Of a DNA stretch of 64,000 nt, positions 35,326 to 44,331 are shown piece by piece. Source of the stretch: Acrocarpospora phusangensis (GTDB lineage: Bacteria; Actinomycetota; Actinomycetes; Streptosporangiales; Streptosporangiaceae); contig NZ_BOOA01000030.1 in assembly GCF_016862995.1 (NCBI RefSeq), positions 1 to 64,000 of the forward strand, written 5' to 3'. The notes under the pieces were generated by a model, which was not told the origin of the DNA, did no database searches, and saw nothing but the letters and a program-made list of their open reading frames with translations. Every line of letters starts with the position of its first letter. Within the stretch, counting starts at the first letter, position 1. The position numbers and the translations under genes were made by a program.

Positions 35326-37377
35326 ATGCGACGGGCGCGGCTGGCTGCTGGGCTGATGGCGGTCCCGGGGCTCGTGATCGTGCCGGCGGCGGTGGCGATC
35401 CAGCTCGGGCTGCCGCCGGCGTGGTCCCCCACCCTGCCCGCCACCCCCGACTACACCGCCGGCCTGGCCTTCCCCCTGGTGGGCGCGTTCCTCCTGGCGC
35501 ACCAGCCGAAACTCAAGATCGCCTGGCTGATGTACGCGGGCGGCCTCTGCTCGGCCGCCTGCGTGCTGCTGTCGATCCTGATGTTCCGTACGGCCGCCGA
35601 CGGCGACCTGGCCGCCGCGGGGGTCCTCCGCGACCTGTCCGGATTACCGTGGACGCTCGGCGGCTGCGTCCTGGCCGTCCTCGTCCCGCTCTACGCCCCC
35701 GACGGGCGGCTGCCGTCCCCGCGCTGGCGGCCCCTGGTGGCCCTCGCGGTGTTCACGGCCCTGCTCCAGGCGTTCCTGTTCACCGTCCGGCCCGTCCCGG
35801 TGCCGCTCGGGAGGCCGCGCCCGGCGGTGATCCCCAACCCGCTGGGCTGGGACCTGTTCGGCTCCTTCCACGACACCCTGTACAACGGGGTGTTCGTGGT
35901 CATGGAGCTGTGCATCGTGGCCGCGCTGGCCTCCTTCACGCTGCGGCTGCGCCGCTCCGACCCGGTGACCCGGCGGCAGATCGTGTGGCCGCTGGTCACC
36001 TTCGCGCTGTACGTGGTGTTCCTGCTGCTGGGCCCGGACTTCTGGGCGCTCGCCGCGTTCTGGACCACCCTCATCCCTGTCGCGATCATGGTGTCGGTGC
36101 TGCGCTACCGCCTGTTCGGCATCGACACCGTGATCAGCCACGCCATCGTGGCCGCCGGGCTGATCGGTGTGGTCAGCGCCGTCTACTTCGGCGTCGGCGC
36201 GGTGGCCGGCCTGCTGGTGTCCAGCTACCACCAGGTGGCCGGGCTGGCCGCCGCGCTGTTCGCCGGCGCGTTCTTCCAGCCGCTGCGGCAGTCCCTCCAG
36301 CGGCTGTCCGACCGTTTCCTCTACGGCCGGGTCGGCGACCCGCGCCTGCTCGCCGACCGCCTCATCCAGGAGGTGCGGCGGGCCGGCCCGGCCGAGGCGC
36401 TCGGCGCGGTGGTCTCCGTGGTCCGGGACGGCCTGGCCGTGTCCGGCGCGGCGGTCGAGGTGATCGACGGCCTGCGGGCGGAGAGCGGTTCCGTCGGGGA
36501 GCAGCCCCGGGCCATCGAGCTGGTCTGGCACGGCGAGCCCGTCGGCCGCCTGCTGCTCGGCCCCTGCGGCGCCCGCCGGTTCGCGGTCTCGCACGACGAG
36601 CGGGTGATCGCCACGCTCCTGCCGTACGTGGCGGACGTGGCGCACGCCGCGCGGATGGCCGCCGACCTGCAACGGTCCCGGGAGCGCATCCTGGCGGCCC
36701 GGGAGGAGGAGCGCCGCCGGCTGCGCCGGGACCTGCACGACGGGCTCGGCCAGACGCTCGGCGCGATGGCCATGACCATCAACATGGCCAGGATGAGCAT
36801 CACCCGCTCCCCCGGCACCGCCGACGACCTGCTCCAGGACCTGCGCAGCGGCATGGACGCCGTGGCCGGCGACATCCGCGAACTCGTGTACGGCCTGCGC
36901 CCGCCCGCCCTGGACGACCTCGGCCTGACCGGCGCCGTGACCTCGCTCGCCACCGAGACGCTGCCCGGCGTGGTCAGGGTCGAGGTGGTGGCCGACGAGC
37001 TGGGCGACCTGCCGGCCGCCGTGGAGGTGGCCGCGTACCGGATCGTGCAGGAGGCGGTCACCAACGTGCGGCGGCACGCCCGCGCGGGCCGGGTGCTGAT
37101 CCTGCTCGCCCGCGAGGACGACCAGCTGGTCGTACGGGTGGAGGACGACGGTGTGGGGCTGCCGGAGGGGCGTCGCGCCGGCGTGGGCACCTCCTCGATG
37201 CGGGAGCGGGCCGCCGAGCTGGGCGGCACCTGCGCGATCACCTCGCCCGCGACGGGCGGCACCCTGGTGGAGGCCCGGCTCCCGTCCGTCGTGACCCAGC
37301 CGGCGGGACGCCCCGGGGAGACGGGTGCCGAATCGGACAAGGAGAACGCCGCCGACCAGGCAGCACGCTCCTCCTGA
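35326..37377 (+). CDS. DesK/NarX-type sensor histidine kinase, second copy
   Basis: A 683-residue paralogue of the kinase at 30932. The N-terminal membrane region (about residues 5-325) is only moderately similar. The catalytic half is near-identical in its motifs: RRDLHDGLGQ with the phosphorylated His near residue 473, VEDDGVGLPEG and SSMRERAAELGGTC. The divergence of sensor halves with conserved transmitter halves suggests two inputs feeding one output. GGGGAGAA precedes ATG 35326. It ends 47 bases before the SARP-response-regulator fusion, its most likely partner. The short Lys/Asp-rich tail (about 30 residues) is absent from the first copy. Confidence 0.9.
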   Translation: MRRARLAAGLMAVPGLVIVPAAVAIQLGLPPAWSPTLPATPDYTAGLAFPLVGAFLLAHQPKLKIAWLMYAGGLCSAACVLLSILMFRTAADGDLAAAGVLRDLSGLPWTLGGCVLAVLVPLYAPDGRLPSPRWRPLVALAVFTALLQAFLFTVRPVPVPLGRPRPAVIPNPLGWDLFGSFHDTLYNGVFVVMELCIVAALASFTLRLRRSDPVTRRQIVWPLVTFALYVVFLLLGPDFWALAAFWTTLIPVAIMVSVLRYRLFGIDTVISHAIVAAGLIGVVSAVYFGVGAVAGLLVSSYHQVAGLAAALFAGAFFQPLRQSLQRLSDRFLYGRVGDPRLLADRLIQEVRRAGPAEALGAVVSVVRDGLAVSGAAVEVIDGLRAESGSVGEQPRAIELVWHGEPVGRLLLGPCGARRFAVSHDERVIATLLPYVADVAHAARMAADLQRSRERILAAREEERRRLRRDLHDGLGQTLGAMAMTINMARMSITRSPGTADDLLQDLRSGMDAVAGDIRELVYGLRPPALDDLGLTGAVTSLATETLPGVVRVEVVADELGDLPAAVEVAAYRIVQEAVTNVRRHARAGRVLILLAREDDQLVVRVEDDGVGLPEGRRAGVGTSSMRERAAELGGTCAITSPATGGTLVEARLPSVVTQPAGRPGETGAESDKENAADQAARSS

Positions 37378-37423
37378 ACCGATCATTGTGTTCGCCGCCG
37401 GAGGCTTTACGCTTACCCATGCG

Positions 37424-38872
37424 ATGGTGATATTTCGTGCGCTGGGCCCGTTCCAAGCGGTCTCGGCCGATCAGGTCCTCGATCTCGGGGGGCAGCGGCA
37501 GCAGGCCGTGCTCGCCCGGCTTCTCGTCGCGGGTGGCCGCGCGATCCCGGTGAGCATGCTCATCGACGAGCTCTGGCCGGGCGCGCCCCCCACCCAGGCG
37601 CTCTCCACGATCCAGGGGTACGTCTCGCGGCTGCGCCGGGCCCTGGAACCGGACCGGGCGCCACGCGAGGAGGCCGGCGTGCTGGTCTCCGCGCCGCCCG
37701 GCTACGCGCTGCGCGCCGGCGTCGAGCAGGTGGACGCCTGGCACTTCGAGAACCTGGTCAAGCAGGACAGCGAGGACCTCGACGAGGTCACCCGCCGGCT
37801 GGACACCGCGCTGGCGCTCTGGCGCGGCCCGGCGCTGGCCGAGTTCTCCGAGCTGCCCTGGGCCCAGGCCGAGTCGCTCCGCCTGGACGAGCTGCGGCTG
37901 ATCGCCGTGGAACGCCGCGCCGACGCCGCCGTACGGCTCGGCCGCGCGGGCGCCCTCATCCCCGACCTGGAGGCGCACGCCTCCGGCTACCCGCTGCGCG
38001 AGGAGGCCTGGCGGCTGCTCGCGGTCGCGCTCTACCGGGCCGGCCGGCAGGCCGACGCACTGGGCGCGCTGCGCCGGGCCAGGCAGGTGCTCCGCGAGGA
38101 GCTGGGCCTGGACCTCGGCCCCACGCTCCAGCGCCTGGAGCAGGACATCCTCGCCCAGGCCGCGCACCTGGACGCCTCCCCCGCCGCCACGGTCACCGTG
38201 CGCTCGGCCGCGGACGCCGAGCCGGGCACGGCCCTGCGGGTGGTGGTGGCCGACGACCAGGCCCTGGTCAGGACCGGCCTGCGGGTGGTGCTGGACAGCG
38301 AGCCAGGGCTGGAGCTGGTGGCCGAGGCGGAGAACGGCGAGCAGGCCATCGCCGCCGTACGGCTGACCCGGCCGGACGTGGTGCTGATGGACATCCAGAT
38401 GCCCCGGCTGGACGGGCTGGCGGCGGCCCGGCGGCTGCTGGCGGCGGAGGACCCGCCGAAGGTGATCATGATGACCACGTTCGGCACCGACGACAACCTG
38501 TACTCGGCGCTGCGGGCCGGGGTCAGCGGGTTCGTGCTCAAGACCTCCCCGCCGGAACAGCTGATCGCGGCCATCCGGGCGGCGGTGGCGGGCGACGCGC
38601 TGATCGACCCGGCGGTGACCACGCACCTGATCGCGGCCTTCACCGGCCGCGCCGACCCGGCCGCCCCCGCCGGGCTCTCCGATCCGGAGATCGACCTGGT
38701 CAGGCTGGTGGCGCGCGGCTTCACCAACCGCCAGATCGCGGTCAGCCTGGCGGTGTCCGAGCAGGCGGTCGCGGACGAGGTGAACGGCCTGCTGAAGCGC
38801 CTGGAACTGCTGGACCGGGCGCAGCTGGTGGTGCTCGCGTACGAGTCGGGTCTGGTCAGCCCCGGGTCCTGA
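37424..38872 (+). CDS. SARP module fused to a NarL-type response regulator
   Basis: A 482-residue regulator. Residues 1-95 form an OmpR-like winged helix (RALGPFQAV; STIQGYVSRLRRAL). Residues about 97-245 form a bacterial transcriptional activation domain (VDAWHFENLV; LREEAWRLLAVALYRAGRQA), as in SARP activators. A complete receiver follows (about 268-385), with acidic pocket VADDQ, phospho-acceptor LMDIQMP and Lys in LKTSPP. A LuxR-type HTH closes it (LVRLVARGFTNRQIAVSLAVSEQAV). It therefore has two DNA-binding modules. ATG 37424 is chosen because upstream residues do not fit the fold. It lies just after the second kinase gene. Confidence 0.88.
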   Translation: MVIFRALGPFQAVSADQVLDLGGQRQQAVLARLLVAGGRAIPVSMLIDELWPGAPPTQALSTIQGYVSRLRRALEPDRAPREEAGVLVSAPPGYALRAGVEQVDAWHFENLVKQDSEDLDEVTRRLDTALALWRGPALAEFSELPWAQAESLRLDELRLIAVERRADAAVRLGRAGALIPDLEAHASGYPLREEAWRLLAVALYRAGRQADALGALRRARQVLREELGLDLGPTLQRLEQDILAQAAHLDASPAATVTVRSAADAEPGTALRVVVADDQALVRTGLRVVLDSEPGLELVAEAENGEQAIAAVRLTRPDVVLMDIQMPRLDGLAAARRLLAAEDPPKVIMMTTFGTDDNLYSALRAGVSGFVLKTSPPEQLIAAIRAAVAGDALIDPAVTTHLIAAFTGRADPAAPAGLSDPEIDLVRLVARGFTNRQIAVSLAVSEQAVADEVNGLLKRLELLDRAQLVVLAYESGLVSPGS

Positions 38873-38877
38873 ACTTA

Positions 38878-38892
38878 TCGTCAAGTTGACGA
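38878..38892. promoter_or_regulatory. Palindrome upstream of nadE
   Basis: TCGTCAA-G-TTGACGA is a perfect seven-base inverted repeat centred 37 bases before the nadE start. It could be a repressor site controlling NAD synthesis (NrtR-like regulators use similar short palindromes) or a chance element in the kinase-regulator terminator region. No regulator gene of NAD metabolism is seen nearby. Confidence 0.4.
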
Positions 38893-38921
38893 CAAAGAAT
38901 GGCGGGCCGTAGTCTGGTCGG

Positions 38922-40664
38922 GTGGCCCAACTGCGTATCGCCCTCGCCCAGACCAACCCCGTCGTCGGCGACCTGGCCGGGAACGCCGACCTGCTGATCT
39001 CGTGGACCCGCCGCGCCGCCGACCGCGGCGCGCACCTCGTCGTGTTCACCGAGATGTTCCTCACCGGATACCCGGTGGAGGACCTCGTGCTGCGGAGCTC
39101 CTTCGTGGAGGCCTCCATCGCCGGTCTCGAGGCCGCCGCCGCCCGCCTCGCCGCCGAAGGACTCGGCGACCTGCCGGTCGTGGTGGGGTACGTCGACCGG
39201 GCCGGCCTGACCCCCCGGGTGGGGCAGCCGAAGGGCGCGCCGCTGGACGCCGCCGCGGTCCTCCACCAGGGCCGGGTGGTGCTGCGGACCGCCAAGCACC
39301 ACCTGCCCAACTACGGCGTCTTCGACGAGTACCGCTACTTCGTGCGCGGCGACCGGCTGCCCGTCTTCCGGCTGCACGGGGTGGACGTGGCCGTGGCCAT
39401 CTGCGAGGACCTGTGGCAGGAGGGCGGTCCCGTCTCGGTGGCGCGGGCGGCGGGGGCGGGGCTGCTGGTGGTGCCGAACGCCTCGCCGTACGAGATGGAC
39501 AAGGACGACGTGCGGTTCGCGCTGTGCGCGCGGCGGGCCAGGGAGGCGGGGTGCGTGCTCGCCTACGCCAACCAGGTCGGCGGGCAGGACGAGCTCATCT
39601 TCGACGGGGACTCGCTGGTCGTGTCCGCCGACGGCGAGCTGATCGCGCGGGCCGGGCAGTTCACCGAGGAGCTGCTGGTCACGGACCTGGAACTGCCGGA
39701 GGGCTCGGGCGAGCCCGGCGAGTTCCCGGTGGACGCCGGGGACGGGACGGCCATGACGGTCGAGCGGGTGGTGCTGTCGGCGGAGCCGCTGACGTTCCCC
39801 GCCGAGCCGCCGGTGGTCGCGGAACGGCTGGACGACCTGGCCGAGGTCTACCGGGCGCTGGTGCTCGGGGTGCGCGACTACGTGGCCAAGAACGGGTTCC
39901 GATCGGTCATCCTCGGGCTGTCCGGCGGCATCGACTCGGCGCTGACCGCCACCATCGCGGCGGACGCGATCGGCCCCGAGCGGGTGCACGTCGTGCTCAT
40001 GCCGTCGCGCTACTCCTCCGACCACTCCATCGAGGACGCCGAGGAGCTGGTCCGCCGCCAGGGGCTGGTGTCGCGGGTGGCGCCCATCGCCGACGTGGTC
40101 AACGCCTTCGAGAAGGAGATCGAGCTGACCGGCCTGGCGGCCGAGAACCTCCAGGCGCGGGTGCGCGGCATGCTGCTGATGTCGCTGTCCAACCAGCACG
40201 GCCACCTGGTGCTCACCACCGGCAACAAGAGCGAGCTGGCCACCGGCTACTCCACCCTGTACGGCGACTCCGCCGGCGGCTTCGCCCCCATCAAGGACGT
40301 GCCCAAGAGCCTGGTGTGGGAGCTGTCCCGGTGGCGCAACACGCAGTCCACGCCGCCGCCCATCCCGGAGAACTCGATCACCAAGGAGCCGAGCGCGGAA
40401 CTGCGGCCCGGCCAGCGCGACACCGACTCCCTCCCGCCGTACGAGGTGCTGGACCGGCTCCTGGACGACTACGTGGAGCGCGACCTGGGCCGGGAGGAGC
40501 TGATCGCGGCCGGGCACGACCCCGACCTGGTGACCCGGGTCATCCGCCTGGTGGACACCGCCGAGTACAAGCGCCGCCAGTACCCCCCGGGCCCCAAGAT
40601 CAGCCCCAAGAACTTCGGCCGGGACCGCCGCCTCCCCATCACCAACCGGTGGCGGGAAGGGTAA
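38922..40664 (+). CDS. nadE: Glutamine-dependent NAD+ synthetase
   Basis: A 580-residue enzyme that amidates deamido-NAD with glutamine as donor. The N-terminal nitrilase domain (about 1-270) has the catalytic Glu in VVFTEMFL (44), a Lys in RTAKHHLPNYGVFDE and Cys in AICEDLWQ. The C-terminal synthetase domain (about 300-580) has the ATP PPi-loop LGLSGGIDSALT near residue 330 and TGNKSELATGYSTLYGD. Length matches prokaryotic glutaminase-fused NadE. GTG 38922 starts the protein. It converges with the TetR gene, with five bases between stops. Confidence 0.96.
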   Translation: MAQLRIALAQTNPVVGDLAGNADLLISWTRRAADRGAHLVVFTEMFLTGYPVEDLVLRSSFVEASIAGLEAAAARLAAEGLGDLPVVVGYVDRAGLTPRVGQPKGAPLDAAAVLHQGRVVLRTAKHHLPNYGVFDEYRYFVRGDRLPVFRLHGVDVAVAICEDLWQEGGPVSVARAAGAGLLVVPNASPYEMDKDDVRFALCARRAREAGCVLAYANQVGGQDELIFDGDSLVVSADGELIARAGQFTEELLVTDLELPEGSGEPGEFPVDAGDGTAMTVERVVLSAEPLTFPAEPPVVAERLDDLAEVYRALVLGVRDYVAKNGFRSVILGLSGGIDSALTATIAADAIGPERVHVVLMPSRYSSDHSIEDAEELVRRQGLVSRVAPIADVVNAFEKEIELTGLAAENLQARVRGMLLMSLSNQHGHLVLTTGNKSELATGYSTLYGDSAGGFAPIKDVPKSLVWELSRWRNTQSTPPPIPENSITKEPSAELRPGQRDTDSLPPYEVLDRLLDDYVERDLGREELIAAGHDPDLVTRVIRLVDTAEYKRRQYPPGPKISPKNFGRDRRLPITNRWREG

Positions 40665-40669
40665 CGCGG

Positions 40670-41278
40670 CTACGCTTGCGCGGACCGGAAGCCGCGCAGG
40701 GCCTCGTCGACGATGCGGGAGGCCAGGTCGGGGCTGGGGAGGGCGCCGCCGTGGGAGGCGGCCTTGGTGTACCAGAGCATGGTGCCGGTGAGCATGCCCA
40801 TCGCCAGTTCGACGTCCAGGTCGGCGCGGAGCTCGCCGGTGGCGACGCCGCGTTCGAGCACCGCGCGCATCGCGGCCCGGCGGGGCTCGATGGCCGTCTG
40901 GTGGAAACGTTCGTACAGACGGGGGTGGCGCTCCTGGTCGCTCATCGCGATGTTCATGATGCAGCGGGTGCGCACGTGCAGCGAGTCCTGCCGCATCACG
41001 TCCAGATAGGCGACCAGGTCCTCCCTGACCGTGCGGCCGGCGACCACCGGCAGCGGGGCCTTGAGGGTGGCCAGGGCGTCGCCGACCAGCTCCTCCTTGT
41101 TGGCCCAGCGCCGGTAGATGGTCGTCTTGCCGACTCCGGCGCGGGCCGCCACGGCCTCGATCGACAGCTCGGACACCGAGGCGCCCTCGCCGATCAGGTC
41201 GAGGGTGGCGTCCACGATCGCCTTCTCGGCCCGCTCACTCCGGGGACGCCCCGCGGGCCTGGTGCCCGTCACGCTCAT
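40670..41278 (-). CDS. TetR/AcrR-family regulator
   Basis: A 202-residue TetR-type repressor. The N-terminal HTH is clear (IVDATLDLI, AVAARAGVGKTTIYRRWANKEELV, about residues 20-66). The C-terminal ligand domain is helical. It lies 27 bases downstream of the DHA2-type exporter on the same strand and is probably co-transcribed with it. A palindrome in the shared upstream region is the likely operator. This layout is typical of drug-efflux repressors released by the exporter's substrate. Ligand unknown. Confidence 0.93.
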   Translation of the reverse strand: MSVTGTRPAGRPRSERAEKAIVDATLDLIGEGASVSELSIEAVAARAGVGKTTIYRRWANKEELVGDALATLKAPLPVVAGRTVREDLVAYLDVMRQDSLHVRTRCIMNIAMSDQERHPRLYERFHQTAIEPRRAAMRAVLERGVATGELRADLDVELAMGMLTGTMLWYTKAASHGGALPSPDLASRIVDEALRGFRSAQA

Positions 41279-41305
41279 CCGGAGCCTCCTCTCACGTTGT
41301 GAAGG

Positions 41306-42880
41306 TCAAACTACCGCCGATTCCCGCTCCACGTTCACGGGGTTGCCCGCGGCGTGCGACGGGACGTACTTCCCGTCCTTGCCGGGCATCCAGCGCGCCA
41401 TCACGAACGCGCCGAACAGGGCGACCAGGGCGGAACCGGCCGCCGCCCACTGGATGCCGGTGACGAACGCGTCGTTGGCCGCATGCATCAGCGCCGCGCC
41501 CTGCGGGCCCAGGCGCTCGGCCACGGCGGCGGCCCCGGCGATGGACTCGGTCACCGCGTGCGCGGCCTCCGGCGGCAGGCCGGCCACCTGACTCTCCATG
41601 CTGCCCCGGTAGCTGGCCGAGAGCGCCGCGCCCAGCACGGCGATGCCGAGCGTGCCGCCGACCTGGCGCACCACGTTGCTCATGGACGAGCCGACCCCGG
41701 CCTTCTCCCTGGGCAGCGCGTTCATGATGGCGGTGGTCGCGGTGGGCATGATGTTGGCCATCGCCGCGCCCTGCACGAACCCGAGCACGAGCAGGATCCA
41801 CAGCGGCGTGTCGGCCTCCACGAACACGTAGCCGGCCAGCGCGAGCGCGATCACCAGCATGGAGACCGAGCCGACGAGCTTGCCGCCGAACCGCTGCGCC
41901 ACCCGGGCGCTCTGCGGCGCGAACATCAGCTGCGCCACCGCGAACGGCAGCACCAGCGCGCCCGACTCCAGCGGCGAGAAGCCCCGGACGATCTGCCAGT
42001 AGAACGCCATGAAGAACAGCACGCCCATGGCCGAGAAGAACACCAGGCCGACGCTGACGATGGCGGTGGTGAAGCCCGCGTCGCGGAAGTTGCGCACGTC
42101 GAAGGCCGGGTGGTCGGCACGGCTCTCGTACCAGACGAAACCGGCCAGGATGAGCAGGCCGGCCGCGGACGGGAGGATGACCGTGACGTCGGCGGCCGTG
42201 CCCAGTTCGGTGATCCTCACGATGCCGTAGACCAGGCTGACCAGGCCGACGATGGACAGCAGCACGCCGACCGGGTCCAGCGCGGTCTTGTTCGGGTCCT
42301 TCGAGTCGGGCACCAGCGTCGCGATGAGCACCACCGCGAGCAGCACGATCGGCACGTTGATCAGGAAGACCGAGCCCCACCAGAAGTGCTCGAGCAGCAG
42401 GCCGCCGGTGATCGGGCCGATCGCCACGGCGATGCCGACGCCGCCCGCCCAGATGCCGATGGCCTTGCCGCGCTCCCGGAGCGGGAAGACGTTGGAGATG
42501 ATCGCCAGGGTGGCCGGCATGATCGCCGCGCCGCCGATGCCCATCAGCGACCTGGCCAGGATCAGCTGCATCGGATCCTGGGCGTACGCGCTGGCCAGCG
42601 AGGACAGGCCGAAAAGGATCATGCCGATGAGCAGCATGCGCTTGCGGCCGTAACGGTCGCCCAGCACGCCGAAGGTGAACAGCAGGCCGGCGAAGACGAG
42701 CGTGTAGGAGTTCATGGCCCACTCCAGCTCGCTCTGGGTGGCGCCCAACCCGTGGACCGGATCGGCGATCGTCTTGATCGCCACGTTCAGGATGGTGTTG
42801 TCGAGCACCACCGCGAGGAGGCTGAACACCATCACGCCGAGGATCTGCCAGCGGCGTGGATGTCCGGTATCGAGTTCCAC
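41306..42880 (-). CDS. DHA2-type MFS multidrug exporter
   Basis: A 524-residue MFS protein with about 14 hydrophobic segments and motif A (LGDRYGRKRMLLIG). It belongs to the drug:H+ antiporter-2 family (EmrB/QacA-like). The frame is open far upstream, so the start matters: GTG 42880 is chosen because GGGGGAA lies just before it, and the protein then begins ahead of the first helix (WQILGVMVFSLLAVVLDNTILN). Translation continues directly into the TetR gene. Likely an antibiotic or metabolite exporter. Confidence 0.9.
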   Translation of the reverse strand: MELDTGHPRRWQILGVMVFSLLAVVLDNTILNVAIKTIADPVHGLGATQSELEWAMNSYTLVFAGLLFTFGVLGDRYGRKRMLLIGMILFGLSSLASAYAQDPMQLILARSLMGIGGAAIMPATLAIISNVFPLRERGKAIGIWAGGVGIAVAIGPITGGLLLEHFWWGSVFLINVPIVLLAVVLIATLVPDSKDPNKTALDPVGVLLSIVGLVSLVYGIVRITELGTAADVTVILPSAAGLLILAGFVWYESRADHPAFDVRNFRDAGFTTAIVSVGLVFFSAMGVLFFMAFYWQIVRGFSPLESGALVLPFAVAQLMFAPQSARVAQRFGGKLVGSVSMLVIALALAGYVFVEADTPLWILLVLGFVQGAAMANIMPTATTAIMNALPREKAGVGSSMSNVVRQVGGTLGIAVLGAALSASYRGSMESQVAGLPPEAAHAVTESIAGAAAVAERLGPQGAALMHAANDAFVTGIQWAAAGSALVALFGAFVMARWMPGKDGKYVPSHAAGNPVNVERESAVV

Positions 42881-42896
42881 AGGTTCCCCCAGATAT

Positions 42897-42948
42897 CGAA
42901 ACGACCTAGTTTCGCAACGACACCGTATCGTATGATCTTTACGATACG
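42897..42948. promoter_or_regulatory. Candidate TetR operator upstream of the DHA2 exporter
   Basis: CGTATCGTA (42924-42932) and TACGATACG (42940-42948) form a perfect nine-base inverted repeat with a seven-base spacer. A second, shorter repeat CGAAAC-N6-GTTTCG lies at 42897-42914. Both are within 70 bases upstream of the exporter GTG on the minus strand, where promoter and operator are expected. Confidence 0.72.
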
Positions 42949-42990
42949 CAACGGTCTCGTAAAGCAATCCCCAACGCCCCGGTAATTCCC

Positions 42991-44172
42991 TCAGGCGAGA
43001 ACCGGTTCCGGCGCCCGCCGCCAGACCGGCGTGGCCAGGGCGACGACCGCCAGGCCGATCAGACCGGCGCCCGCGAAGGCCCACGGCGGGCCGGCGCCGT
43101 CGATGATGGCTCCGGCGACCGGCGCGGCGACGGCGATGCCGATGGTCAGGAAGGTGCCGTGCAGGCCCATGACCTCGCCGCGCACCGCGGTGGGCGCCCA
43201 CTTGTTGACCATGCTGACGGTGGCCGACTGGGCGGGCGCGCAGAGCAGCCCGCTGGGGATGAGCGCCAGGCAGAGCCACCACCAGCCGCCGCCCACCAGG
43301 CCGACGGGGACGGTCAGCGCACAGAGCAGGGCGATCATGACCAGCGGCGAGAACCCGCGCGACAGGCCGCCGTAGACGAACCCGCCGACCAGCGAGGCGA
43401 AGCACCAGAGGCTGATGACCGGCCCGATCCAGCCGGTGTCGCCGCTGTCGGTCAGGGTCGCCACGATGGCCAGGTCGGTGGCGGTCAGCACGAAGCAGAG
43501 CGTGGAGCCCATCACCAGCACGGAGATCAGCCGGGGCGTCAGCCACTGCCGCCGGGGCACGTGCTCGCCGGTCTCGGCCGCCAGTTCGGCCGCCGACCGG
43601 GTGGGCGGGTTCAGCGCGAACAGAGCCAGCCCGGAGCAGAGGAAGCCGACGCCGATCACCCCCATGGCCGTCGTGCCGGACAGCACGGTCACGCCGGTGG
43701 CGGCCACCGCCGGGCCGATCATGAACGACAGCTCGGTGGCCATCGAGTCGAGCGCGAACCCGGTCTGGTGGCTCGCCGGAGGCACCATCGCCGCCAGGCA
43801 CTGCCGGATCACCCCGAACACCGGCAGCATGAGCAGCCCGTTCACCCCGGCCAGCACCAGCAGCGCCGGGTACGGCAACGCCCACGCCGTCACCCAGAAC
43901 AGGAACTGCGCCAGCATGGTCACCACCACCACGGGCCGCACGCCCCGCTTGTCGATGAACCGGCCCGTGATCGGCGAGCCCACCGCCATGCCGATCGTGG
44001 CCGAGGCGCCGACCAGGCCCGCCTGGGTCCACGTCATGCCGAGTTCCTTCACCGTGTGCAACGTCAGCACCAGGCTGGTGGCGGTGTGGGGGAGCCGGGC
44101 GAAGAGCCCGACGAGCAGCAGATTCCGTACGCCGGGCTCCGCGAGCACCCGGCGGTAAGGTTCAATTTCCAT
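42991..44172 (-). CDS. MFS transporter, sugar-efflux/multidrug type
   Basis: A 393-residue MFS protein with 12 hydrophobic segments and a compact motif-A region (GSPITGRFIDKRGVRPV). GGAGGT precedes ATG 44172. It is divergent from panB and has its own start region, so it is not in the TetR operon, though it sits next to it. Nothing indicates its substrate. Confidence 0.85.
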   Translation of the reverse strand: MEIEPYRRVLAEPGVRNLLLVGLFARLPHTATSLVLTLHTVKELGMTWTQAGLVGASATIGMAVGSPITGRFIDKRGVRPVVVVTMLAQFLFWVTAWALPYPALLVLAGVNGLLMLPVFGVIRQCLAAMVPPASHQTGFALDSMATELSFMIGPAVAATGVTVLSGTTAMGVIGVGFLCSGLALFALNPPTRSAAELAAETGEHVPRRQWLTPRLISVLVMGSTLCFVLTATDLAIVATLTDSGDTGWIGPVISLWCFASLVGGFVYGGLSRGFSPLVMIALLCALTVPVGLVGGGWWWLCLALIPSGLLCAPAQSATVSMVNKWAPTAVRGEVMGLHGTFLTIGIAVAAPVAGAIIDGAGPPWAFAGAGLIGLAVVALATPVWRRAPEPVLA

Positions 44173-44331
44173 TTTCGCGACTTACCTCCGCAGGGCATTG
44201 TGCCGTGCGGCCCCGGCTGGTCCGCCACCGGATTACCTGGGGTGTCCGGGGTGTTCTGACCTGCTGACGGCATGCAATGATCTGACTGTCCGGGGACGCC
44301 ACTGGGGCGCCACGAGACCATGGAGGTAGCC

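Noticed and set aside
41306-44032. 908-codon minus-strand frame covering both exporters
   Set aside because: The upstream part lies in the wrong frame of the second MFS gene; the real DHA2 protein starts at GTG 42880 with a ribosome site.
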